Origin: Pseudorasbora parva
Taxonomy: Eukaryota; Chordata; Actinopteri; Cypriniformes; Gobionidae
Direction of reading: 5' to 3'
NCBI RefSeq assembly: GCF_024679245.1
Contig: NC_090195.1
Location: forward strand, 1,452,365-1,516,364
DNA: 64,000 nt
Shown: positions 47,894-59,700 of the stretch, in pieces
How positions within the stretch are numbered: the stretch's first letter is position 1
Layout: each line of letters opens with the position of its first letter
Program-made: the position numbers and the translations under genes
The notes under the pieces: model-generated
The model's database searches: none
The model's input: the letters and a program-made list of their open reading frames with translations, nothing else
What the model was told of the DNA's origin: nothing

Positions 47894-48650
47894 TTAGGGC
47901 CGGAACTTTAACGCGTTAATTAAGATTAATTAATTACGTGACTTTAACGCGTTAATTAATTACGCAAAAAAAAAAAAATAATTTTTAACCACACTTATTT
48001 TTGCACCGCGGAACGTTTTTCAATGAATGAGTTTCGACGGACCGATTATACTGGAACACCAACTAGCGCTCGCTCCGGAGTCACGGCAACAACAAACAAT
48101 GGGTGCGTCTCAATCAGCTCCCTAGTTCAGTAGTCAGGGCACTGATCAGGGAGTCAGCCCATTGTCTTATGTCCTGATCAGTGCCCTGACTACTGAACTA
48201 GGGAGCTGATTGAGGCGCAGGGCATGAGTGAACATGAACGAAGAAGCTGATGAGACCGCTTTGCTTGGCCCCGTGGATGGGAAATTTTGTTTTAAAAAAA
48301 CGAAAGGATGGAAGCGTCGTCAAGAGCATGGGTGTGTGTAAGCTATACAACAAGGCATTAGCGTATCACCGCAGCACATCGAGCCTCAAATATCACAAAT
48401 ATGCTTTTGCTACACTTAATGGCAAACATTGCGCTGGTCTGCTGGACTGAAATAAATAAACAATATTTTGTTGATTAAGCTTATGTATTCAGTCATTATT
48501 CAATGGTATACTAAAAATACATGTGAAAAATTACTTCTCATTGTTCTCAGGTCAAATATTTATATGCAATTAAAATGCGATTAATTTCGATTAATTAATT
48601 ACAAAGCCTCTAATTAATTAGATTAATTTTTTTAATCGAGTCCCGGCCCT
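47894..48650. mobile_element. hAT element (AGGGCCGG termini) with exact 8-bp target duplication
   Basis: It is flanked by ATAAAAAA at 47886-47893 and 48651-48658. The ends TTAGGGCCGGAACTTTAACG and AATCGAGTCCCGGCCCT are inverted, with AATTAATTA-rich subterminal sequence in both orientations. It contains a BED zinc-finger remnant (48247-48420) and a hairpin (48104-48219). Confidence 0.87.
48247..48420 (+). pseudogene. BED-type zinc-finger fragment of a hAT transposase
   Basis: The frame reads LKKRKDGSVVKSMGVCKLY, then NKALAYHRSTSSLKYH and KYAFA. This resembles the CxxC...HxxxxH BED finger of hAT/ZBED proteins. The second cysteine of the CKLC-type pair is tyrosine here, so the zinc site is broken, and the catalytic domain is missing. 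It lies inside the 47894-48650 element, so it is a transposon relic and not a host gene. Confidence 0.72.
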
Positions 48651-49028
48651 ATAAAAAATACAATATTATGAGATTACAGGATTCAAAAACGTGTTGTTAT
48701 TATTGTCTTGTGCATTTTAGAAATGAGTGCATCTGAGGGGAGATTTACTTTGATAGTCATGCATGAAAATAACGCCACAATACGGAAAAACAGCATTTCA
48801 CCTCCACCTAAAATTCGAATACATATTTTTTTCTTCTTGTTTTTATACCATAATTTGTGCATGTTTTTTTAAGGTTTTTTTTTTTTTCATGTTTTTGTTC
48901 AGTAATTTGTGCATAATATATATATATATAGCACAGATTTTGTATAAAAACTAAAAAATGTATAACCTAAAATATATAAAATATTATGCACAAAAAATTA
49001 CTATATAAAAACAAGATATATATATATA

Positions 49029-49472
49029 TTAGGGGTGGGAATCTTTTACCATCTCACGATTCAATTCGATTCTGATTATTGAGGCCACGATTCGATTCAT
49101 AATTGATTTCGATTCAAAAAGATTTTCGATTCAAAACGATTCATTTTGAAAATATCCAAATTAAATCCACACCCGCCCAGACCCGTTAATATTTGGCCCG
49201 TTACCCGACCCGTGCCCGCGATAAATCACACACGCTAAAATCATTCAAATCAAAATGCTTTATTTTTTATCTTGCACCTTTCTCAACATCAACAGCGTCA
49301 TGAATGGGCTAAAGAAACAGGCAAACGTGCCTTTATAGACTCATTTCATATACTCCACTCACCAACTTTACTTTTACTTCATCCATTGCTGTTCCATCTG
49401 GGCTATGAGAGGCGATCGTTGCAAATGAGGATCTAGATTCTGTGAATCGATTTTTTTTGGCACACCCCTAAT
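49029..49472. mobile_element. hAT-like element with TAGGGGTGGGAATC end
   Basis: The left end TTAGGGGTGGGAATCTTTTA and right end GGCACACCCCTAA are inverted, with repeated CGATTC/GATTCGAT phrases near the left end and GAATCGATT near the right. It is flanked by (TA)n on both sides, which hides the target duplication. Confidence 0.7.
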
Positions 49473-49489
49473 ATATATATATATAAATA

Positions 49490-49801
49490 AATGTTTTTGA
49501 TTCAGTCTTTCTTTCTGTCCCTCAGCTCAGAGTAGATCCTCATTGTGAGTGGGTTTAATTTAACATGGCTGACTTCACTTTCTCCTGAACAGCAGGAAGA
49601 ACATCTCTCTGTTCCCTGAGAGATGACGGGAGTCTCCGGGACGTTACAGTGAGACGCTGAGAGAGGCTTTAGCTCCGCCCATCCCTCAAGCCCTTACTGC
49701 GGTGCGCGTCTCAGCCAGGCTCTCAGCGGCTTCAGTGCGGCTGAAGGCCATCCGTGTGTCCGTCACACACTGTACTTATGCATCTGTCCCAGTGACGGAG
49801 C

Positions 49802-49862
<61 letters not shown>

Positions 49863-50211
49863 ACAGTCAGGTCTCATGTGTGAGGTTTAGCAGAAGCAGC
49901 TGCTGTAGTTTATGACTCCGGTTTTGTGCCGTTTGACGATCTTTCAGGCCAGTGATGCTTTACCATTTGAAAACTGAAATGAAAACATTTGTTGATCGGA
50001 TAAATCATTTTTATGCTTTTACAGGTTGGTTTTCTGTGTGTTCCATATCGCCGTAGTTGATTTGTCTGCAGAATAATGTTGTATAGCTGACTGACATAGA
50101 GGAGGTTCTGCTGAAGTTGCACAAATGACTTGAGTGGCATTAGCAAACCACATACAAATCAGTAATGCTGGAATAACAGATTCAACAGTGTTGCCGTTGT
50201 TTTCCAGTTAA

Positions 50212-50215
<4 letters not shown>
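49490..50215. other. kcnh2 intron 1 with a (TG)n tract
   Basis: A (TG)n run occupies about 49803-49859. Otherwise no feature is recognised. Confidence 0.6.
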
Positions 50216-50291
<76 letters not shown>

Positions 50292-50392
50292 TTTTGTGAC
50301 ATATGGGGACATTCCATAGGCGTAATGGTTTTATACTGTAAAAAAACGTATTTTCTATCCCCTTAAACTGCCCCTACCCCTAAACCTACCCA

Positions 50393-50473
<81 letters not shown>

Positions 50474-50688
50474 CCCTAAACAGGAAACATTCTGCATTTT
50501 TACTCTAAAACAAAAACTCCTCCTGTGTGATTTATAAGCCTTTTGTAAAGTGGGGACATGGGTAATGTCCTCATATTTCACCCTCTCCTGTAATACCTGT
50601 GTCATACCCATGGCATTATACACATTTGTGTCCTCATATGTCACAAAAACATGCCCACACACACACACACACACACACATACATACAT

Positions 50689-50728
<40 letters not shown>
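50216..50728. mobile_element. MITE-like element flanked and split by (CA)n microsatellites
   Basis: Inverted ends GTTTGTTTTTGTGACATATG (about 50287) and GTCCTCATATGTCACAAAAA (to about 50650) bracket an element split by a (CA)n run (about 50395-50470). Further (CA)n runs lie on both outer sides (about 50216-50285 and 50656-50728). The right-hand run ends about 115 bases before kcnh2 exon 2. His/Thr- and Val/Cys-repeat frames here are artefacts. Confidence 0.75.
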
Positions 50729-50730
<2 letters not shown>

Positions 50731-50842
50731 GGCCAGACCTCACACGTAATGGACCAAATTGAAGAAAGTATATTTAGCAAACAAACACTAAACGACCCAT
50801 GATTCATAGCACACTCAATGTTGTTTCCTGTCTCTCTTACAG

Positions 50843-51073
50843 GTAGGAAATTCATCATAGCCAATGCGCGGGTGGAGAACTGCGCCATCATCTTCTGCAA
50901 TGACGGCTTCTGCCACATGTGCGGCTACACAAGGGCTGAAGTCATGCAGAAGCCCTGCACCTGCAACTTCCTGTACGGCCCACACACCAAGAGGCTGGCC
51001 ATCGCGCAGATGGCTCAGGCCCTGCTGGGGTCAGAGGAGAGGAAGGTGGAGATGGCGCTCTACAGGAAGGACG
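50843..51073 (+). CDS. kcnh2: ERG-type potassium channel (Kv11), coding exon 2: PAS domain
   Basis: The acceptor is TCTCTCTTACAG (AG at 50841-50842) and the donor is GTAGGA at 51074. The exon is 231 nt, phase 1 to phase 1, and encodes residues 26-102 plus a split codon. It begins (S)[18 protein letters not shown] and includes [20 protein letters not shown] and [20 protein letters not shown]. This is the eag/PAS domain that packs against the channel's cytoplasmic C-terminal region to slow deactivation. Exon sizes of 76 and 231 nt sum to 307 coding bases, as in human KCNH2. The CGY-RAEVMQ segment is KCNH2-like; KCNH6 and KCNH7 differ there. I cannot separate fish paralogues kcnh2a and kcnh2b from this alone. 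Confidence 0.96.
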
Positions 51074-51258
51074 GTAGGACCTGCCTCAGGCTCATTAATG
51101 CACGGGTGCGAGTGTTTCATTACGCGCTTCTTTCTGGCTGTTGCTGTAGGCAAAGCATTTGAAGCCAGATGGCCTTCAGTGGGTTATTTAGTTTGTTTAG
51201 CAGATTTAAAGGAAGTGTACGTAAGATTGTGGTGCTTCAATCACTTTTAAATGACTGT
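51074..51258. other. Start of kcnh2 intron 2
   Basis: Intron 2 begins at 51074 and continues past the end of the window. No match to the next KCNH2 exon (which should continue the PAS domain) was seen downstream. Confidence 0.7.
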
Positions 51259-51445
51259 AGAGCGGTGTATCCCCCTCCCCCTCCCCCTGACTCGAGGTTG
51301 CCAGATTGGCTGCAGGATCAGCAGAATTGGCTGTAGATCTGCAGCTGTGGGAACTAGAGCAGATCTGGCAACCCGGATGCAGAAACACTTCTGACTTTGT
51401 GATTGGTCGATAGGTGGAGGGCGGAGCTTCAGGCCAAAACACAAC
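51259..51445. mobile_element. Interspersed repeat, inverted copy of 6187-6403
   Basis: It contains the complement of the CTCCCCCT tract, then GGTTGCCAGATTGGCTGCAG, CAGATCTGGCAACCCGG and GGGCGGAGCTTCAGGCC, in the reverse of the order at 6187-6403. Confidence 0.78.
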
Positions 51446-51579
51446 ATGTCAACATCAACAATTGAGTCGATTCATTCAAACGACTCATTTAAACGGCTGA
51501 TTCATTCAAGAATGAGGCAGTTGGTTGAGACAGGTTATTGAATTTTTGATTTAACCGATTTATTCCAACACTGAATTAT

Positions 51580-51610
51580 TCAGTAACACACACACACCCA
51601 CACACACACA

Positions 51611-51665
<55 letters not shown>
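51580..51665. repeat. (CA)n microsatellite
   Basis: A CA run with a few CCCA interruptions near its start. Confidence 0.95.
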
Positions 51666-51669
<4 letters not shown>

Positions 51670-51699
51670 CAAAAGCAGTCAATATTACGGCTAAAATGT

Positions 51700-52113
51700 A
51701 AATGACTTAATGTAAATTTATAGTTTATGTGTCAGTGTCATTTTCAGTCGTGATGGTATTCAGGAAAACACACTCTTGGTTGTGTGATGTTGTTTAACTG
51801 TCTCATATGTTATAAATATAAAAACTGCATATGTTGAATGTTTAGCTCAGTTTCTCAGTGTCTCGTGTTGTGATTTCTCCTCGAGAGGCTGCGTGAGCGT
51901 CAACAGCGCCACCTTCAGTTCATTATATATTACACTATTATCCACTATCCATCGCCACTTGCACTAAATTAACGCAGAATCATTCTTGCATTTTGGTGAT
52001 TCGCTCGTTATTTTTTGTTATTGCCGTTTTAATCCGCTTGTCCCGTCGGGCAAGTAAAATTCTCCTTCACTTGCCCTTCAAAAAATCCACTTGCTAGTGT
52101 TAATGTCGAGCCC
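51700..52113. mobile_element. Right-hand part of a DNA transposon ending TTAATGTCGAGCCCTGC
   Basis: The terminal block GTCGGGCAAGTAAAATTCTC, CACTTGCCCTT and TTAATGTCGAGCCCTGC is characteristic of an interspersed repeat; the same last 15 bases occur at 61-75. The opposite terminus was not found. Confidence 0.5.
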
Positions 52114-52508
52114 TGCAATGTCTGAAAGTACAGCTAGAGAGAAAGATGAAGGCTTGGATGAATGCGCCTGCATTTGATATTGTTTTAGCACCCAATTCAC
52201 TGAATGAATTATGCAAATTAGCTCCTGGTGAGACTGGATTGCAGCTGGTTAGTGACTCCAACGCAGGTTTGTGCAGTGAAATCATGCACACGTCATGTAA
52301 ATGTTTCGCAGATTGAATCTGGAGGCTTCCAGAGGTGTCCGAGAGCAGATGTTTGCTCTCAGCCGATGGTTGGTGTTCATCTGACTGCACAGCATCACAC
52401 TAGCAATCATAGTTTCCACTGTTTATATGTTCAGCTCTGTGTTTGGTGTTCGTCCTGTACCCGCTGGGCCAACACATTAACATACTGTACCTTCTTATGT
52501 CATACACA

Positions 52509-53530
52509 GGGCCCTATGAAAGCCCTTTTATTTGTTCCCAAATTCAGTACGCTTTTTGTTCCGTAAAAAAAAATGTTGGACTCCGTTTTAATGATTAAAT
52601 TACATTAAAATTAAATTAAATTTTTAGAATTTAACATATATAATTAACATCAATTTATTACAATTTAAACAAAATGACTATGAAATATGTTTCTGTAAAA
52701 ATAAAAACGGAAAATGTACTGGAATGTAATTTTCTGCCAGAATATTATCCAGTAAGTTTACGGAAATTTCCGTTAACCCTTATAACACAAAATAATGCAA
52801 TGTGTAATTGAAAATACAGGTAAAACACCAATACCGAAATTCCTTCATATTTATACAGTACATTGTGCCCTTTTTTTTTTTTTTCTACAGTGTTTTTTGT
52901 TTTGTTTTAATTTTTTGGACTTTATTTTAGTCGTTTAATTACATTTTAATAATCAAAAAGCATGTCTAATTAATTGAAATCATGAAACTTTACACAATTT
53001 AACAATTTATTAAAAGGTTAACACAAATGACATGTCTAGGGCCCTATGAAATAAGTATTTTCTTCCTCAAATTCATTTTTTTTCTGTTTTAATTCCATTT
53101 TAATTGGTTTAATTACATTTGTAATAATCAAAAAGCATGTCTAATTATTTGAAATCATGAAACATATATAATTAACAACAATTTATTAAAATTTTAACAA
53201 AAATTGCATTGAAAGCTCTATAAAATATGTTTCTTTCTTCCTCAAATTCTGATTTATTTTTAACCAAATTCTTTTTTTTTCCGTAAAATTTTTTGGACTA
53301 TATTTTGATAGTTTAATTACATTTTTAATAATCAAAAAGCATGTCTAATTATTTGAAATCATTAAGCTTATACAATTTCACAATTGATTGAAAGTTGAAG
53401 TTGACAATTGATTAAAAACAAAAATGACGTGTTTAGGCTCCTGTGAAATACGTTTCATTGTTCCTCAAATTGTAGTTTTATTTTTTAACAAATTACATTT
53501 TTTTGTAAACATTTTTTTTTACTCGATTTT
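52509..53530. repeat. Degenerate tandem repeat, roughly 170-220-bp period
   Basis: The phrase GGGCCCTATGAAA(T/G) recurs with drift at about 52509, 53039, 53211 and 53432. Each copy is followed by TTCCTCAAATTC, a TTTTTTGGACT block, ATCAAAAAGCATGTCTAATTA and a CAATTTA block. A minus-strand piece of the same repeat lies at about 55330-55530. Confidence 0.75.
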
Positions 53531-53935
53531 AACTCTTTCCCCGCCAAACACGGAAATTTCCGTTATTTGTGAGAAAACGCTTCCAGGCCAATAACGGAAT
53601 TTTCCGGGTTTCCGCGTTTTCACTGTCGGCGCTAGGGGGTGCTATTGCGCATCTTCTGAATGAGTAAAGGAAGGAAGACGCAGTGGAACGAGCGATCGCA
53701 TGTAATCATATGCATATTAAAAATAACGTGATCATCCTCATTAAACAGCATATGAATCAAAACTGCCTAATGTTACTGAATGAGATGTGGACCCAGGACG
53801 AGCTACAGGACTGTGTAAGCATTAGGAGTGTTGATGGACTCGATCTACTCCATCTGTGTTTGATCATCGCTGTGAATCTGATCTGGAAACAGTCTTTCAC
53901 AAAAATTTGATTTTCTCAGCTTTTTGTTCAAAATG
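53527..53935. mobile_element. Element beginning TTTAACTCTTTCCCCGCCAA
   Basis: A GC-richer block with CGGAAATTTCCG and ATAACGGAATTTTCCGG interrupts the AT-rich tandem repeat, which resumes after about 53935. The open frame at 53683-53910 has no recognised domain and probably belongs to the element. Confidence 0.5.
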
Positions 53936-54059
53936 TTGCTTTTTTTTTTAATCATGAAACTTACACAATTTAACATTATAATTAAACATAATTTCTTCCT
54001 CAAATAAATTTTTTAAACATGCATTTTTATTATTACTACATTGAGACATATCTAAAATC

Positions 54060-54750
54060 TACTGTACAACAGATATAGATATATTTCTGTCAATATTTAA
54101 ATTTGAATATCTTCTTTATGACAAAGTCATCGTATCGTAAAAATGAATATGCATAACTCTGGTTTGTTTACATCTTGATTGTATGTGTTTTGATGAAGAT
54201 TATATGGACTATACTAATATAAAGATTGAGATGCACTGCTGTAATGTGATCTTCTGGACTAAACTGATGTGTAACTCTGTCTTATGGATGAATGATCACG
54301 TCTCGTGTCGGTTTAGCTCATGGCTCTTTTCAGCCTTTTAGCAATAAGCATTTGGCCTAAATGTCTTGATATTCATGACGATATTCAATAGAGTAATATA
54401 TCTTATTTAAGTATTGGCTCTGAATTGTAATTTTTCCCCTGGTAAACCCCCTATAAACAGCATTGGTTGCCAAGTAGACGAAATTTATGATAATGAAATG
54501 TTGTCTTTTTGTTAATGGTTCTGGAATGACTTCTAGATAGTAATTCATTTAAGTGACAGTTCAGAGTCATGACGAATGGTGCACATTTTATTTTTATCTA
54601 AAATCAATTTTAAGCATGAATTTGACTGTTTGACTGTTTTTGCTGCTTTCATAGAAACACTAAAGCATTGCTTTGATGTGCAATAGATGTGAATGGACCA
54701 TTTTAAGGAATACCTAGTCTGGTAAGGTTTTTAAAAGTGTCTCTTATACT
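54060..54750. other. kcnh2 intron 2, no recognised feature
   Basis: AT-rich sequence with no exon or repeat terminus that I can define. Confidence 0.55.
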
Positions 54751-54753
54751 TAG

Positions 54754-55960
54754 GCTGCATTTATTTGATCATAAATACAGTAAAAACTGTGAAATATTAT
54801 TATAATGTAAACCATCGGTTCTCTATGTGAATATATAGTGAAGTGTAATTTATTCCTGTGATCAAAGCTGAATTTATCATCATTACTCCAGTCTTCAGTG
54901 TCACATGATCCTTCACTAATCATTCTCAGATGAGGATCTGATAATCAATACACATTTATGATTATTATTGATAGTTAATATTTTTGTGTTTTTTAGGATT
55001 CGTTGATGTATAGAAAGTTCAAAAGAACAGCATTTATCTGAAATAGAATCTTTTGTAACATTATAAATGTCACTTAACTGAATAAATGTATTACATTTTT
55101 TAATTTCGTCCCCCAAAAAATAACGTACTGGCCCTGAACTTTTAAACGGTACTGTATAATGTTACAAAAGTTTCTATTTCCGATAAATGCTGTTCTTTTG
55201 AACTTTCTATTCACTAAAGAATCATGAAAAACTCTGATAATAGTAATATATTTGTATGTTTTTTGATTATTAAAATGTAAATAAAACATAAAAATGGAGT
55301 CAAAGAAAAAGACTGAATTTAGGAAAAAATAAAACTCTTTCATAGGTCCTAAACATGTAATATGTGTTAACCTTTTAGCAAATTGTTAAATTGTACAAGT
55401 TTCGTGATTTCAATTAATTAGAAATGCTTTTTGATTATTAAAAAAAGTATTAAAAATGTAATTAAACCATTCAAATGGAGTCCAAAAAACAGAATCCAGA
55501 AAAATTAAAACAGCATCTGAAGAAAAACCCCATAGAATCTTTTGTAACATTATAAATGTATTTACTGTCATTTTCACCAATTGAATGCATCCTTGATGAG
55601 TAAAAGTATTAATTTCTTTAATTTATTTCCCCAAAAAATAAGCGTTCTGACCGCAAACTTTTGAACGGTACTGTATAATGTTACAAAAGCTTCTTTTTCC
55701 GATAAATGCTGTTCTTTTGAACTTTCAGTTCATTTAAGAATCATGAAAAACACTGATAATATTCATAAATGTTTTTCAAATCCTCATCTGAGAGTGATTA
55801 GTGAAGGATCATGTGACACTGAAGACTGGAGTAATGATGATAAATTCAGCTTTGATCACAGGAATAAATTACACTTTTCTATATATTCACATAGAGAACA
55901 GATGATTTACATTATAGTAATATTTCACAGTTTTTACTGTATTTATGATCAAATAAACCA
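54754..55960. mobile_element. Large palindromic element (GGATCATGTGACACTGAAGA family)
   Basis: The outer arms (54754-54939 and 55782-55960) are inverted copies sharing CCAGTCTTCAGTGTCACATG. An inner pair around AAAGTTCAAAAGAACAGCAT and GATAAATGCTGTTCTTTTGA is also inverted. A minus-strand fragment of the 52509-53530 repeat is inserted at about 55330-55530. It is the same family as 6411-6947. Confidence 0.82.
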
Positions 55961-56054
55961 GAAGCAGAATCGCTCGATTCCTTATTTTTTTACTTACAGC
56001 AGCGTCTCCCCTTTTGTTTCTGTCTTCTCAACGATGAAAGCTCTCATCTATCTG

Positions 56055-56735
56055 AAGACACACACACACACACACACACACCCACCCACACACACTCACA
56101 GAGCATCTAGAATCAGGCCTTGATGACGACACACGTTGATTCTCATGTTTAATTCAGATGGAAAATCCATGTTTGCTCCAGAAAGGGGGATTCCGATCTT
56201 TCCCTTCATGAGCGAAGGATCAGTAGGAGGAGAGGAACAGGAGAAGGGGAACTTTCTTTTTTCTTCTTCCCTTTCCCCGTGCGCTCATTTATCTGGTGTG
56301 CCTCGCGTTGGCATCAGCCTTCATCGTGATGGATTGCCCTTTCCTTCTCTCTATTGTCCGTCGCTGATCTGACCGGCACTTAATCAATCACTCTGAGTTT
56401 TAGGCTCAGCGCGGGTGCATTACCCATGAACACCAGCGAGAGCGAGTGAAAGCCAGGGAAGCTAATGTGTGGAAGATGCTGGGTTAAAAAGGGCATAACC
56501 TAATGCTTCCTGTGGCACATAGCCGGATGAAGGGTCCATTTTTAAATTTTCCCAAATTCTGTTTTTTATTTTCTATTTTGAAATCTCTTTTAATAATTTA
56601 TTTTAAAAAAATTGTAATGTCTAATTAATTGTAACTATTAAAAAGTATGTCAGCCTTTTCAGCTTCAAACATTTAAAAGGTTTTAGTTCATTAAAATGTA
56701 ACAAAACATGAAGTAAATATGAGTGAGCAAAATTC
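56055..56735. other. kcnh2 intron 2, no recognised feature
   Basis: A (CA)n tract at about 56058-56100, then sequence without identifiable exons or repeats. Confidence 0.55.
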
Positions 56736-56751
56736 CTCAAAATTAAATTGA

Positions 56752-59700
56752 CACAGCGCAAGTCCCGCGAATTACACTGGGCGAATCATACGGCGTGAAT
56801 CACGCGAATGACACACCACAAATCACGCAATGCAAATTACACGAATGACACGGCGCGAATCACGCGACGCAAATTGCACGAATGACACGGCGCGAATCAC
56901 GCGAATAACACGGCACCAATGACACACCACAAATCACGCAACGCAAATTACACGAATGACACGGCACGAATCACGCGAATAACACGGCACCAATGACACA
57001 CCACAAATCACGCAATGCAAATTACACGAATGGCACGGCGCGAATCACGCGACGCAAATTACACGAATGACACGGCGCGAATCACGCGACGCAAATTACA
57101 CGAATGACACGGCGCGAATCACGCGACGCAAATTACACGAATGACACGGCGCGAATCACGCGAATAACACGGCACCAATGACACACCACAAATCACGCAA
57201 CGCAAATTACACGAATGACACGGCACGAATCACGCGAATAACACGGCACCAATGACACACCACAAATCACGCAATGCAAATTACACGAATGGCACGGCGC
57301 GAATCACGCGACGCAAATTGCACGAATGACACGGCGCGAATCACACGAATAACACGGCACCAATGACACACCACAAATCACGCAACGCAAATTACACGAA
57401 TGACACGGCACGAATCACGCGAATGACACGGCACCAATGACACACCGCAAATCCCGCAGCGCAAATTACACGGATGACACTGCGCGAATCGCACAAATGA
57501 CACGGCACGAATCAGACGAATGAGACGCCGCGAATCACGCGAATGACGGCACGAATGTCACACCGCAAATCACGCTAATGACACAGCACGAATGACATAC
57601 CGCAAATCACGCGAATGACACACCGCAAATCACGCGAATGACACGGCACGGATGACACGGCGCGAATCACGTGAATGACACGGCACCAATGACACAGCCG
57701 CAAATCACGCAATGCAAATTACACGAATGACACGGCACGAATCACGCGATGCAAATTACACGAATGACACGGCACGAATCACGCGAATGACACGGCACCA
57801 ATGACACACCGCAAATCACGCAACGCAAATTACACGAATGACACTGCGCGAATCGCACAAATGACACGGCACGAATCACACGAATGAGACGCCGCGAATC
57901 ACGCGAATGACGGCACGAATGTCACACCGCAAATCACGCTAATGACACAGCACGAATGACATACCGCAAATCACGCGAATGACACACCGCAAATCACGCG
58001 AATGACACGGCACGGATGACACGGCGCGAATCACGTGAATGACACGGCACCAATGACACGGCACAAATCACGCGATGCAAATTACACAAATAACACTGCG
58101 TGAATCGCACGAATGACACGGCACGAATCACGCGACTGACACGCCACGAATCACGCGAATGACAACACGAATGACACACCGCAAATCACGCTAATGACAC
58201 GGCACGAATGACACAACGCAAATCACACAACGCAAATTACACTAATGACACTGCGCGAATCACACGAATGACACGGCACGAATGACACGGCACGAATCAC
58301 GCGAGTGACATGGCACGAATCACGCAACACAAATTACACGAATGACACGGCACGAATGACACGGCGCAAATCGCGCAAGTGACACGGCACGAATCACGCG
58401 ACACAAATTAGACGACGCGACACGGCACGAATGACATGGCGCGAATCACGTGAATGACACGGCACCAATGACACAGCCGCAAATCACGCAATGCAAATTA
58501 CACGAATGACACGGCACGAATCACCCGAATGACACGGCGCAAATCACGCAAGTGACACGGCACGAATCACGTGACACAAATTACACGAATGACATGGCAC
58601 GAGTGACAATGCGCAAATCACGCGATACAAATTACACAAATGACGCCGCGAATCACATGAATGACACGGCACGAATCACACAAATGACACGGCACGAATC
58701 ACACGAATGACACTGCACGAATCACACGAATGACACGGCACGAATCACACGAATGACACGCCGCGAATCACACGAATGAGACGACACGAATGACACACCG
58801 CGAATCACACGAATAACACGGCACGAATCACACGAATGACACGGCACAAATCACGCGAATGACACGGCACGAATCACGCGAATGACACTGCACGAATCAC
58901 GCGAATGACACGGCACGAATCACGCGAATGACACGGCACGAATCACGCAAGTGACACGGCACGAATCACGCGACACAAATTACACGAATGACACGGCACG
59001 AGTGACAATGCGCGAATCACGCGACACAAATTACACAAATGACGCCGCGAATCACACGAATGACACGGCATGAATCACACGAATGACACGGCACGAATCA
59101 CACGAATGACACGGCACGAATCACACGAATGACACGGCACGAATCACACGAATGACACGGCACGAATGACACGCCGCGAATGACACGAATGACACGGCAC
59201 GAATCACACGAATGACACGGCACGAATCACACGAATGACACTGCGCAAATCACAGGAATGACACGGCGCGAATCACACGAATGACACGGCACGAATGACA
59301 CGAATGACACGGCACGAATGACACGGCACGAATCACACAAATGACACAGCGCAATCACACGAATGACACGGCACGAATGACACGGCACGAATCACACAAA
59401 TGACACGGCACGATTCACACGAATGACACGGCACGAATCACACGAATGACACAACGCAAATCACATAACGCAAATTACACTAATGACACTGCGCGAATCA
59501 CACGAATGACACTGCGCGAATCACACGAATGACACGGCGCGAATCACACGAATGACACGGCGCGAATCACACGAATGACATGGCACGAATCACACGAATG
59601 ACACGGCACGAATCACATGAATGACACGGCACGAATCACACATCACACGCCGCGAATCACTCGCCGCGATTCACACGAATGACACGGCATGAATCACACG

